From a virus, in the IMG/VR virus record IMGVR_UViG_3300046787_000305, positions 1 to 31,227 of that record: 31,227 bases of DNA; one strand, 5' to 3'. Both the position numbers and the translations under genes were made by a program. Positions 15,086-21,960 of the stretch are shown here, in pieces. The notes below the pieces were generated by a model. That model made no database searches. It was not told where the DNA came from and saw only the letters and a list, made by a program, of their open reading frames with translations. Numbering within the stretch: the first letter of the stretch is position 1; every line of letters starts with the position of its first letter.

Positions 15086-15125
15086 AAATAAAAAATCCAA
15101 CCCCTTGCAAGATTGGATTTTTTTT
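15086..15125 (-). terminator. Strong intrinsic terminator before the late block
   Basis: An 11-bp perfect stem (15090-15100 with 15113-15123, AAAAAATCCAA/TTGGATTTTTT) with a 12-base loop. On the minus strand it ends in a T-rich stretch (TTTTTTATTTT). It lies between the 34-aa gene and the metallophosphoesterase, so it should separate the early/middle operon from the downstream late block. A promoter-like TACATTTA (15078-15085) directly after it could restart transcription but lacks a good TTTG partner. Confidence 0.85.
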
Positions 15126-15129
15126 CTTA

Positions 15130-15234
15130 TCAAAACGCCCCTTTCCAAATGTAACCGCATGCCTGGGCGATTAGATAAATTGAGCATGTTAACGCGATTA
15201 AATAAAAAATAATCACAATCGTTTTTTCTTTCAT
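15130..15234 (-). CDS. 34-aa single-span membrane peptide
   Basis: A 34-codon frame starting MKEKTIVIIFYLIALTC at the ATG at 15234 and ending KGAF at the TGA at 15130-15132. It has two Lys residues, then an almost continuous hydrophobic segment (residues 5-25) with cysteines at 17 and 26, consistent with one membrane span. The start is preceded by an 18-base sequence (15232-15249) identical to that over the 60-aa gene start at 15593, which supports translation. The last gene before the terminator. Function unknown. Confidence 0.6.
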   Translation of the reverse strand: MKEKTIVIIFYLIALTCSIYLIAQACGYIWKGAF

Positions 15235-15246
15235 TGTTCTTGTTGT

Positions 15247-15405
15247 TTAGTCTACAATAAATTCATCCGTCTTTACAAGCTCTACTCCTTCAACTAACTC
15301 TGCAACATTTCCCGTTACAATTGCTGTTGTGTGTGGATGCTTGTTCTCACATAGCCATTTCATTAATGGCTTTACTGCATCTTCAAATGTTAATTGATTT
15401 TCCAT
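15247..15405 (-). CDS. 52-aa conserved phage protein
   Basis: A 52-aa protein from the ATG at 15405 with the sequence type LTFEDAVKPLMKWLCENKHP followed by HTTAIVTGNVAELVEG. This is a recurrent small phage protein (pattern: F-x-x-A-V-x-P-L-x-K-W-L-x-E-N-x-H-P-H) of unknown role, found in early regions of phages of several host groups. The match is from memory. Its stop TAA is the first codon of the repeated 18-base junction that leads into the 34-aa gene start. It sits five bases after the 60-aa gene. Confidence 0.8.
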   Translation of the reverse strand: MENQLTFEDAVKPLMKWLCENKHPHTTAIVTGNVAELVEGVELVKTDEFIVD

Positions 15406-15410
15406 ATTTA

Positions 15411-15593
15411 TTATTGTTTATTAAAAGTTTCTATTACTTCTCTAACATCATTCCAATATCCTAAATATTTTAAATTTCCTGCTACTTCTGTAAACTTTAA
15501 AGACTGAACTATCTCATCAATAACTTTTAAAGAAGTATCTATACCAAATTTATAAATCAATTCTATTGCTTTTTCTCCTACTGCTGTTTTCAT
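15411..15593 (-). CDS. Small acidic helical protein (60 aa)
   Basis: A 60-aa protein of mostly helical character (KAIELIYKFG, LKVIDEIVQSLKF). Its start ATG overlaps the stop of the 92-aa gene (ATGA). The first 12 bases of the coding sequence are identical to those of that 92-aa gene, which suggests copying or shuffling of gene starts. I do not recognise a family; a small host-interaction or regulatory protein is possible. Confidence 0.65.
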   Translation of the reverse strand: MKTAVGEKAIELIYKFGIDTSLKVIDEIVQSLKFTEVAGNLKYLGYWNDVREVIETFNKQ

Positions 15594-15868
15594 TGTTCTT
15601 GTTGTTTAAAGGTTTCGTTGTAGTAATCAAATGGGCTTAGTCCTTTATCAATATCAATGCCAAAAGCATTGCCATTTAAATAAGCTGTTTTTATTTGCTC
15701 TTTCTCCATTTCTAAAAGATTTTCAGCGAATAATTTAGAATCCATAAATCCCGCAATTAAAAACGTTGTAAGTCCAACGCCAAGCTCATCTTGATTTTTA
15801 ATGAATTCCTTTGATTTTTCAATTCGTTCATCGATTTGCTTAATTAATTCCTGCATTGCTGTTTTCAT
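15590..15868 (-). CDS. Small helical protein (92 aa)
   Basis: A 92-aa protein, largely helical and charged at the N-terminus (LIKQIDERIEKSKEFIKNQDE) with a DYYNETFKQQEQ tail. The C-terminal residues FKQQEQ are encoded by an 18-base junction sequence that is repeated as a non-coding leader at 15232-15249. Start and stop both overlap their neighbours by ATGA. Short proteins of this type (ELIKQIDE with a later FDYYNETF) occur in Bacteroidota phages and are uncharacterised. Confidence 0.7.
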   Translation of the reverse strand: MKTAMQELIKQIDERIEKSKEFIKNQDELGVGLTTFLIAGFMDSKLFAENLLEMEKEQIKTAYLNGNAFGIDIDKGLSPFDYYNETFKQQEQ

Positions 15869-16104
15869 TTTTTTTTGTTTAAAGGTTTGGTTTTTTTACG
15901 GTTATGCTTTTCCATTGATTCAATCATTTTGCCCATTGTCCTTGATGAAATGGAACCGTTTCCGTTTATAAAATCATTTATTTTGACGCTGTTATTGTAC
16001 CCAAAAGAGGCACATATTTGATGAGGCGTTACGCCTGGATTTTTTATGCAAAATGCAATTACTTTTTTTGTGAATTTTTTCTCAAATGTTGTTTGATCAT
16101 TCAT
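15865..16104 (-). CDS. HTH DNA-binding protein, candidate early repressor (79 aa)
   Basis: A 79-aa basic protein. Residues 24-62 (GVTPHQICASFGY, then a region with NDFINGNGSISSRTMGKMIESM) look like a helix-turn-helix in the Cro/CI style, with the paired pattern FINGNGSIS seen before recognition helices in such regulators; the C-terminal tail is Lys-rich. It sits between the MBL-fold gene and the small early genes, in the operon downstream of three promoters that carry a shared palindromic operator. It is therefore the natural candidate to bind these operators. This is inference: no other Cro-like gene is seen, but a host repressor or another phage protein could also bind. Confidence 0.6.
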   Translation of the reverse strand: MNDQTTFEKKFTKKVIAFCIKNPGVTPHQICASFGYNNSVKINDFINGNGSISSRTMGKMIESMEKHNRKKTKPLNKKK

Positions 16105-16106
16105 TA

Positions 16107-16826
16107 TTAAAATGGATTTAAATTTAAAATTTGGTTTTTTGTGGCGATTGTTACCGGAATGCCGAAACGCATTTCAATTTTTTCCTTGAATTCCTTTTCA
16201 TTTGAAAGCCCATCAGATAAATGAAGCAAAACAATGTTATTGCATTTCGAAAGATCCATGTTTCCAAGCGTTAAAATTGCTGTTTGTATACTCATGTGAG
16301 AGCGCAAACGCCGGCGATTGATAAACGTTTCTGATTTTGATTTGATCAATTCCTCACAATAATTCGCCTCAATCATTATGCATGTAAATTGCCAGGTTCG
16401 AAAGTTCCATATTTGTTTGAAAGAATCAGTTAGGAAAAAAACTTTTTCGGATCCTGATTCAATAATAAATCCCAGCGTTGGGATGTCATGCGAAGCATCA
16501 AAGGAATGAATAAAAAAATCACTGATCTGTTTTGTTAATCCATTTATCAACGTTCCATGTCTGAGCTCACAAGGAATGTTCATTTGAAAAAATGTTGAAC
16601 CCAAAGCCATTAAGGGGATCCCTAATTGAGCAACCTGGTTCATTGCTCTTGAATGATCAAGGTGAGCATGAGAAACAATCGCGCCTTTGATCTTAAAAAC
16701 ATCGTAATCAATCGCCTTTTGAATTTCCTGTAATTTAACTCCGCATTCAATTAAGAGCGCGGAGTTTTCGTTTTCAAGAATGTAAGCATTTCCAACGGAA
16801 CCGGATGAAATGATTTTGAGCTTCAT
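16107..16826 (-). CDS. MBL-fold metallohydrolase next to recT
   Basis: A 239-aa protein from the ATG at 16826 (MKLKIISSGSVGNAYIL). The metal-binding motif of the metallo-beta-lactamase fold is clear in SHAHLDH at residues 52-58, with later candidate ligands in SFDASHDIP near residue 113 and the aspartate of FLTDS near 134. The start GSVGNAYIL and the HSFDASHD segment match the YycJ-like branch. In several Bacteroidota and Firmicute phages such a gene directly follows recT, so it may act as a nuclease in recombination or DNA end processing. RecT's TGA stop precedes this ATG by two bases. Confidence 0.85.
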   Translation of the reverse strand: MKLKIISSGSVGNAYILENENSALLIECGVKLQEIQKAIDYDVFKIKGAIVSHAHLDHSRAMNQVAQLGIPLMALGSTFFQMNIPCELRHGTLINGLTKQISDFFIHSFDASHDIPTLGFIIESGSEKVFFLTDSFKQIWNFRTWQFTCIMIEANYCEELIKSKSETFINRRRLRSHMSIQTAILTLGNMDLSKCNNIVLLHLSDGLSNEKEFKEKIEMRFGIPVTIATKNQILNLNPF

Positions 16827-16828
16827 TA

Positions 16829-17800
16829 TCAAAAGTCTGGCGAAGGTGTGATTGCTGGATTTTCTTGTGATTGTTGCAACTCAAATGTAATCTCCTGCGT
16901 TGCGGTTTCAGTTACAATCTCGTGTTTCACATCTTCCGTTGTGTTTGCTGGCTCGTGATTGAACTCGTCTTGAACATTGCTCAAACTAGCAAATTGAGCG
17001 TCAATTTTTTGACTATCAATGATAACATCATTGTAAGCTGCACGATAAATTGTTTTGTATGCCATTTCATCGTACCAGCCTTCAACTTGTTCTTTTCCGA
17101 CTTTTTTACCACCTGACCACACATCTTTTTCACCACCCCAAAACTCGGCACTTGCGTATTTCGGTTTGCGTTTTTCAATGTCCGCTTTCGTAAAAACTCG
17201 AATGTTGTTTGATTTTGAATTAGCATACTTCTGGCAATAAAAGCCACCAATCAGTTCACCACGATCAAAAGGATTCACAACCTCAAATAAATACGAATCG
17301 TTTTTGTTGTTGGCGTCCTTCTTGATTAACTTAAAGATGTCGTTTGCGTAAACTAGTTCAACAATAACATCTTCCAACGTGTCAAGACCGTATTTAATCG
17401 CCTTCAAAGCAAGTCCACGATACCCAATAATTGGCGTAATGTCAAACTTGTTTGTGTGATTGTTTTTATACGGAATCAAGTTAATGTGATTTGGTTGCAA
17501 TGGGTCAAGTCCAACGCTTGCCAACGGCACAACTTGCATTGCTAGCGCATTGATGTTGATATTCTCCCAAGTGTACGCCAAAGACTCGCGTTTGTCCTCT
17601 GGTGTTTTCATTCGCTTCGTTTCGGCAAGTGTCAAACTTTGGTCTAGCTTAATAAAATAGTTATTGATTAACTTTTGTTGGTATTGTGTTAAATCCATTT
17701 TACCAACTGACCCTTCGAACTCTTTTACGACTGCTTGCGTAAATCGTTCACTTGCTGATTTTTTTGCAACTGCCGGTTGCACGTTTTCTGTTTTTGACAT
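16829..17800 (-). CDS. recT: RecT-family single-strand annealing recombinase
   Basis: A 323-aa protein with the RecT core: a region near 85-110 (ALAMQVVPLASVGLDPLQPN), then HINLIPYKN and a PIIGYRGLALKAIKYG stretch near residue 122, and a GGFYCQKYANS region near 185. RecT proteins coat single-stranded DNA and anneal complementary strands, which supports phage replication, repair and circle or concatemer formation. No RecE-type exonuclease is evident next to it; the SbcC-like ATPase precedes it and an MBL-fold protein follows it. The C-terminal tail is disordered and acidic. It has its own promoter-like element at 17824-17855. Confidence 0.93.
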   Translation of the reverse strand: MSKTENVQPAVAKKSASERFTQAVVKEFEGSVGKMDLTQYQQKLINNYFIKLDQSLTLAETKRMKTPEDKRESLAYTWENININALAMQVVPLASVGLDPLQPNHINLIPYKNNHTNKFDITPIIGYRGLALKAIKYGLDTLEDVIVELVYANDIFKLIKKDANNKNDSYLFEVVNPFDRGELIGGFYCQKYANSKSNNIRVFTKADIEKRKPKYASAEFWGGEKDVWSGGKKVGKEQVEGWYDEMAYKTIYRAAYNDVIIDSQKIDAQFASLSNVQDEFNHEPANTTEDVKHEIVTETATQEITFELQQSQENPAITPSPDF

Positions 17801-17823
17801 ATTTATTTATTTATTGGTTTATG

Positions 17824-17855
17824 TAAAGATAATAATTTATACTTAATTATTCAAA
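17824..17855 (-). promoter_or_regulatory. recT promoter with degenerate operator
   Basis: On the minus strand there is TTTG (17855-17852), a 20-base spacer, then TATCTTTA (17831-17824), one base from the Bacteroidota -7 form TAnnTTTG. The 18-base window 17826-17843 matches the early operator of the other two promoters at 15 of 18 positions, with one intact half (TTTATACT). The upstream half of the promoter lies over the last codons of the SbcC-like gene. It would start transcription about 15 bases before recT. Confidence 0.6.
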
Positions 17856-19738
17856 ACTGTTAACTCTTTTTTGCTTTCATCAACTTTCAAATTGATTACT
17901 TGGCACTCGGTTTTAATTAATGAAACGATGCTTTCGCGTTGATCGATAAACACCGGCGCAAAGATTCCAAAGTGATAGTTAAGCGCGTTGATTACGTCAA
18001 GCCCTGCGTTGTACTTCATTGCGGTATTCAAGTCATTGAAAGGTGTTCCATTTACAATTGCCTCGCATGTTGGTTCAATGCCTCCATTTAATTGATCGTT
18101 AAACATTTTCCATTTCACAAGGGCAAATTTATAATTGATTCGCTTTTCAATTAGTTCGATTTTTGCTCGCGTAAAATTATCAATTTGAAATTCAACTTTT
18201 TCCAGGCTTGCGATTTCCTGGGCAAGGTTTCTGTTTTGTGATTCAAGTTCCTGGATCCGAGCATCAATTGTTTTTGCTAATTCATTAACAGCGAGCTTTG
18301 ATTTAAGCGTGTCAATTTCCGCGTTGATCACATCCTTTTGCGCTTTCAATTCGGCAACATCTGGCATTTGAATTGTGGGAATTACGATTGATTCAATTTG
18401 TAATTTAAGCGCGTCAATTTCCGGAGTTGATTCCGAGCGATCTAAAAGAATTGATTTTTCCCATTCTTTCAAATATGTTTCCTTTTGTTCAATCACAAAC
18501 TTTGTACTTTCAAAAACTTCAAGGTTGCCTTGATGTCTTGCCTTTAATTCTTTTATGCGCTCATTGTTAGCTTGGCCCTCTTCTCGGATTGATTCAAGGT
18601 TTTTTATTTTATACAAATTGAAATCTGATTCTTTTTCCTCATTATCCTGAAAGGCTTGTTTACATGTTGGGCAATTACCAACAAACAACATTGATTGCAT
18701 TGATTCAAAATCAGATCTCAACTTTTCATTTTTAGCCTCAAGCTCTTTGATTTCTCTTTCCGGTTGTGAATCAATTTTTATGCTTTGATATTCTTTTATT
18801 TCATTGATCAATTCATTTCGCTTTTGATCAATCGAAAAACGATATTGTTGTTCACTTAAATTAAATTCATTTTGAAGCTCGCGCAATTTATTTTCAAGCT
18901 CAAATTTTTTCACCTGAATTTTTTTTGTTTGTTCCTGGGCTTTTTCAACTGATTTAAAACGGTTTTGTATTTGTTCATCAATTGAATTCAATTCGCCATC
19001 CAGGGAAATGATTTCGTTTTGAATCGCGCATGAATCAACTGTATCCGGCTTATTATGATTCGCCTCATTTATCCGAGGTTGTATTGTTGCTTTTTCCTCT
19101 TTGAGTTTTTTCTTTTGTGCCTGTATTATTTTCTTTTGTTCATCCAAAGATTTTCCAGCGTTTAGGATTTCTTTGAGTTCATTGGAATCCGAATCCATTT
19201 CGGAAATAATTTCATTGTTTGAAATATCGCCGGCCATCGCCTGTAAAATTTCACGGCGCTCATTCCATTTCATTTTATCATTGAAATAAAGCGGGTTTGA
19301 AATAATCTTTGAAATATTTTCATCAATCATTTCGGAAACAGCTGTTTGATATTCCGCTTTGGATTTTGGAACGCCATTAACAAAGAATGATGTTTCATGT
19401 CCTGTAAGCTCTTCAATTTCGTTGCCTCGCTTAGTTACCCATTTTTCGCGATAAACCCGCTTAAATGTAATGTTTGCCCCATCAACGGAAAAAACTCCAG
19501 TTACTTCATGATCAAGTTTGTGAATAGGATTGTTATCCTGGTCCAATGTTTTAATTGCGAAGTCGTTTTGATCGTGCGAGTTTTTACCATAAAGTAGCCA
19601 GGTATAAGCGTCAAAGATTGTTGATTTACCAACTCCATTCGTGCCGACAATATCGGTTTCATGTGTGAAATCAATCGAAAGGTTGGTGATTTTCTTGAAA
19701 TTACGGAGTTCAAGTCTCGTTAAAGTTACTTTTTTCAT
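17843..19738 (-). CDS. SbcC-like ATPase with zinc hook
   Basis: A 631-aa protein of the SMC/Rad50/SbcC type. Walker A is GTNGVGKST at residues 32-40. Two long coiled coils (about 185-350 and 375-535) flank a zinc-hook motif CPTC at 356-359. The C-terminal lobe carries a degenerate Walker B region VFIDQRE at about 596-602 and an FNDLNTAMKYNAGLD stretch near 567-581 in the position of the ABC signature. It is shorter than bacterial SbcC. Such ATPases work with a nuclease to process DNA ends; the metallophosphoesterase further along could be the partner. The gene starts 24 bases downstream of a promoter with a clear operator. Confidence 0.85.
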   Translation of the reverse strand: MKKVTLTRLELRNFKKITNLSIDFTHETDIVGTNGVGKSTIFDAYTWLLYGKNSHDQNDFAIKTLDQDNNPIHKLDHEVTGVFSVDGANITFKRVYREKWVTKRGNEIEELTGHETSFFVNGVPKSKAEYQTAVSEMIDENISKIISNPLYFNDKMKWNERREILQAMAGDISNNEIISEMDSDSNELKEILNAGKSLDEQKKIIQAQKKKLKEEKATIQPRINEANHNKPDTVDSCAIQNEIISLDGELNSIDEQIQNRFKSVEKAQEQTKKIQVKKFELENKLRELQNEFNLSEQQYRFSIDQKRNELINEIKEYQSIKIDSQPEREIKELEAKNEKLRSDFESMQSMLFVGNCPTCKQAFQDNEEKESDFNLYKIKNLESIREEGQANNERIKELKARHQGNLEVFESTKFVIEQKETYLKEWEKSILLDRSESTPEIDALKLQIESIVIPTIQMPDVAELKAQKDVINAEIDTLKSKLAVNELAKTIDARIQELESQNRNLAQEIASLEKVEFQIDNFTRAKIELIEKRINYKFALVKWKMFNDQLNGGIEPTCEAIVNGTPFNDLNTAMKYNAGLDVINALNYHFGIFAPVFIDQRESIVSLIKTECQVINLKVDESKKELTVLNN

Positions 19739-19761
19739 AGCGTTGTATTAAAGAATTTAAG

Positions 19762-19792
19762 CAAATATAGTATAATTATTTATACTAAAAAC
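19762..19792 (-). promoter_or_regulatory. Promoter with 18-bp palindromic operator, before SbcC-like gene
   Basis: On the minus strand the -7 element is TATATTTG (19769-19762). The plus-strand 18-mer AGTATAATTATTTATACT (19769-19786) is a palindrome with 7-bp perfect arms, and it begins exactly at the first base of the -7 element. Upstream, the -33 box is poor (GTTT at spacing 19). The same 18-base arrangement at the same position occurs at 24634-24651. The start of the SbcC-like gene is 24 bases downstream. Confidence 0.75.
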
Positions 19793-19801
19793 ATTTTAAC
19801 G

Positions 19802-20047
19802 TTAATTATTTTCAAGTTTTTTCAACCAATTACGGAACTCATTTCCAATTTCAACTTGTTGAGCGTGAATACGAATGTCATCCGTTGCCATGATTTTAGC
19901 GTCAATCTTGCGAATCTCTGCGTGTAAATGGTTTGCTTTCATTTTCACTTGTTTGGTGAAGATTTTATTGTCATTCAAGTCCTCGATAAAATCGGCAAGC
20001 ACGGGAAGTATTCCGCACAATGCTAGTAGTTTAGTTGTATCTTTCAT
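19802..20047 (-). CDS. Unknown helical protein (81 aa)
   Basis: An 81-aa protein, mostly helical, beginning with a moderately hydrophobic segment (LLALCGILPVLADFIEDL) followed by an acidic/basic amphipathic stretch (MKANHLHAEIRKIDAKI). It overlaps the methyltransferase stop (ATGA) and lies before the operator promoter. No family is recognised. Confidence 0.65.
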   Translation of the reverse strand: MKDTTKLLALCGILPVLADFIEDLNDNKIFTKQVKMKANHLHAEIRKIDAKIMATDDIRIHAQQVEIGNEFRNWLKKLENN

Positions 20048-21120
20048 ATTTTACTTAACCATTGATCATAAATATTACTAGCTATTTGAGCTGTCATTAT
20101 CGGTGGAACACTCATTCCAATTAAATATTTGTGATTTATATTTAAAAAATTGTAATCACTTGGGAAACTCCCACCTTTTATTAAATCTTCTTCATGAAAA
20201 TAAGTCGGAATATCATGCCTAAATTCACCATTGTTTCCGGTTAAAATTGTGCAAAATGGTTCATTTATGTTTACTTTCCTGTAAGAGAAAAATTTTTCTT
20301 TTTCGCCTAAAGATCTTATATAATTACAAATACTTGAGCCTTGCGGAGTTTCTTTCCAATACTTTAAAATTGAAGGTGCTAATTTTTTACCTGGTTTAAA
20401 GCTATCAAATTCATTTACTGAAATTTGTTTTTCATTAAACTCCATTACTATTTTAGGAATTTGAGTAAACATATCTTTTGAGTGTAAAAACTGACTACTT
20501 AAATCTTTTCGCAACGCAATAAAAAAAACTCTTTTTCTTTTTTGAGGAACTCCCATTTTTGAAGCATTTAGTAAAAAATGCTGAACAATATAACCGGCTT
20601 CATCAAATGCCTTGTAAATGTTAATCACATAAGATTTTGCATTTCCTAATAAAAGACCTTCTACGTTTTCGGCAACAACTACTTTTGGTTGTAATTCTTT
20701 TGCTAAATCAATAAAATCAAAAAATAAAGTATCTAAAACTTGTAAGGCTTGACCTTCTGTAAATTTCTTTTCTTTACCCCAATCTTTTTCACGATTTCCA
20801 GCCATTGAAAAACTTGAACAAGGCGGAGATCCGTCCAAAATATCTAATTCATACAATTCTTTTGGTAAATCTTTACGCTTTGCAAAAGTTGTAATACTTT
20901 CAAGAAATGAAAATTTTGGATTGTGATTTGCTTTGTATACATCTATCATTCTTTTATCAATATCATTGTGCCCAATTACATCAAATCCAGCTAATTTATA
21001 GCCCATTGTTGATCCACCACCACAGGCAAAACAAGAAAATACTTTTCCTTTGTCCTTGGTGAAATTTGCATTTTTTAAAGTCCAATCATATTTGAACTTA
21101 TGTTCTTTACTTAGTTTCAT
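20044..21120 (-). CDS. C5-cytosine DNA methyltransferase (orphan)
   Basis: A 358-aa C5-type methyltransferase with the ordered motifs: motif I SCFACGGGS at residues 29-37, a catalytic PC in DGSPPCSSFS (Cys101), motif VI ENV at 151-153, motif VIII QKRKR at 193-197 and a motif X GMSVPP near 335-340 (usually GNSVPP). It transfers methyl from AdoMet to C5 of cytosine; the variable part before the C-terminus sets the DNA target, which I cannot infer. No restriction gene lies beside it, so it probably protects phage DNA from host enzymes or serves as an epigenetic mark. The start is the ATG at 21120, as the frame upstream needs a TTG. The gene reads as more AT-rich than neighbours, consistent with separate acquisition. 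Confidence 0.92.
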   Translation of the reverse strand: MKLSKEHKFKYDWTLKNANFTKDKGKVFSCFACGGGSTMGYKLAGFDVIGHNDIDKRMIDVYKANHNPKFSFLESITTFAKRKDLPKELYELDILDGSPPCSSFSMAGNREKDWGKEKKFTEGQALQVLDTLFFDFIDLAKELQPKVVVAENVEGLLLGNAKSYVINIYKAFDEAGYIVQHFLLNASKMGVPQKRKRVFFIALRKDLSSQFLHSKDMFTQIPKIVMEFNEKQISVNEFDSFKPGKKLAPSILKYWKETPQGSSICNYIRSLGEKEKFFSYRKVNINEPFCTILTGNNGEFRHDIPTYFHEEDLIKGGSFPSDYNFLNINHKYLIGMSVPPIMTAQIASNIYDQWLSKI

Positions 21121-21295
21121 TTGTTTTCCCAATTAATTTTGATTCAATCACTTTCACAATGAAAGCTGTTTCTTTGAACGGTGATTTGTAAGGCCGATAA
21201 ATTTCAGCACCTTCAATCCAAACAGCCCGTTTAACCGTGTGAATTTTATTCGAGCTCCTCACCTCAATTGTTCCGAAAAGAATGTTTTTGCTCAA
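21107..21295 (-). CDS. 62-aa protein starting with TTG
   Basis: A 62-aa protein whose only plausible start is the TTG at 21295, which overlaps the previous stop as TTGA; an in-frame stop lies six codons upstream, and there is no ATG inside. The sequence (LFGTIEVRSSNKIHTVKRAVW, then AEIYRPYKSPFKETAFIVKVIES) suggests a small beta barrel. It overlaps the methyltransferase start by 14 bases. No family is recognised. Confidence 0.6.
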   Translation of the reverse strand: MSKNILFGTIEVRSSNKIHTVKRAVWIEGAEIYRPYKSPFKETAFIVKVIESKLIGKTNETK

Positions 21296-21960
21296 AGCTG
21301 AATAAATGTTTTACCTTTTTTAATACATAATTTGATAACCTCATGAGCTAAATAAAACTTTGCATCATAAACCAGGATCAAAGGATTTAAAGCGCTTTGA
21401 ATTTTTAATTCTTTAACCTCATCGCTTGCGATTAATTTTAAATGAGCTCTTTCATTTTGATAAAGTGAATCATAAAAGGGGCGAGCAATTACGCGCGCCT
21501 GGAACATATCGCCGAGCCATTCGCCAGCCTTTAAACTTTCTTTGTAAATGTCGCGAGCTTCATTGTAAAAATCAATTTCCTTTTGTTTTTCCTGTTGTTG
21601 TTTTTCGTTTTCCATTTCAATCAATTTTATTTGTTGCAAAAGATTTTGTTTCCTGGTCCAATAAGTTGAAACGGGAAAAAGTAATTCATCACGGGTTAAA
21701 GAAACAAATTCCTTTTTGGTGATCACGTTTTCAAAATAAGCGTTTCGAATGTCCTGGATTGTGATCCCAGGGAATCGCTTAGGCAAAACCATAAGAACCA
21801 ATTGAAACAGCTCAGTATTTACGTTTTCCGGTCTGATCCCAAAAATTGAAGTTGATACCAGGTAAAAAATTTCTATTGCCGTGCCTGGTTGATCAACAGC
21901 CTTTTCACTTTCTTGAAACATCGATAAAGCCGATGTCCTGGATATTGCCAAATTTTTCAT
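21292..21960 (-). CDS. Unknown protein after the replication-type gene (222 aa)
   Basis: The start is taken at the ATG at 21960 (MKNLAISRTSALSMF), giving 222 aa and a 56-base overlap with the upstream gene. An open frame reaching 22062 would overlap by 158 bases and is less likely. The N-terminal part (about 1-110) includes TAIEIFYLVSTSIFGIR; the middle is a long charged helix with Gln/Glu/Lys repeats (about 110-140); the C-terminal part is helical. The position, directly coupled after a lambda O-like arrangement, would suit a helicase loader such as lambda P, but I see no sequence motif for this. Confidence 0.6.
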   Translation of the reverse strand: MKNLAISRTSALSMFQESEKAVDQPGTAIEIFYLVSTSIFGIRPENVNTELFQLVLMVLPKRFPGITIQDIRNAYFENVITKKEFVSLTRDELLFPVSTYWTRKQNLLQQIKLIEMENEKQQQEKQKEIDFYNEARDIYKESLKAGEWLGDMFQARVIARPFYDSLYQNERAHLKLIASDEVKELKIQSALNPLILVYDAKFYLAHEVIKLCIKKGKTFIQL

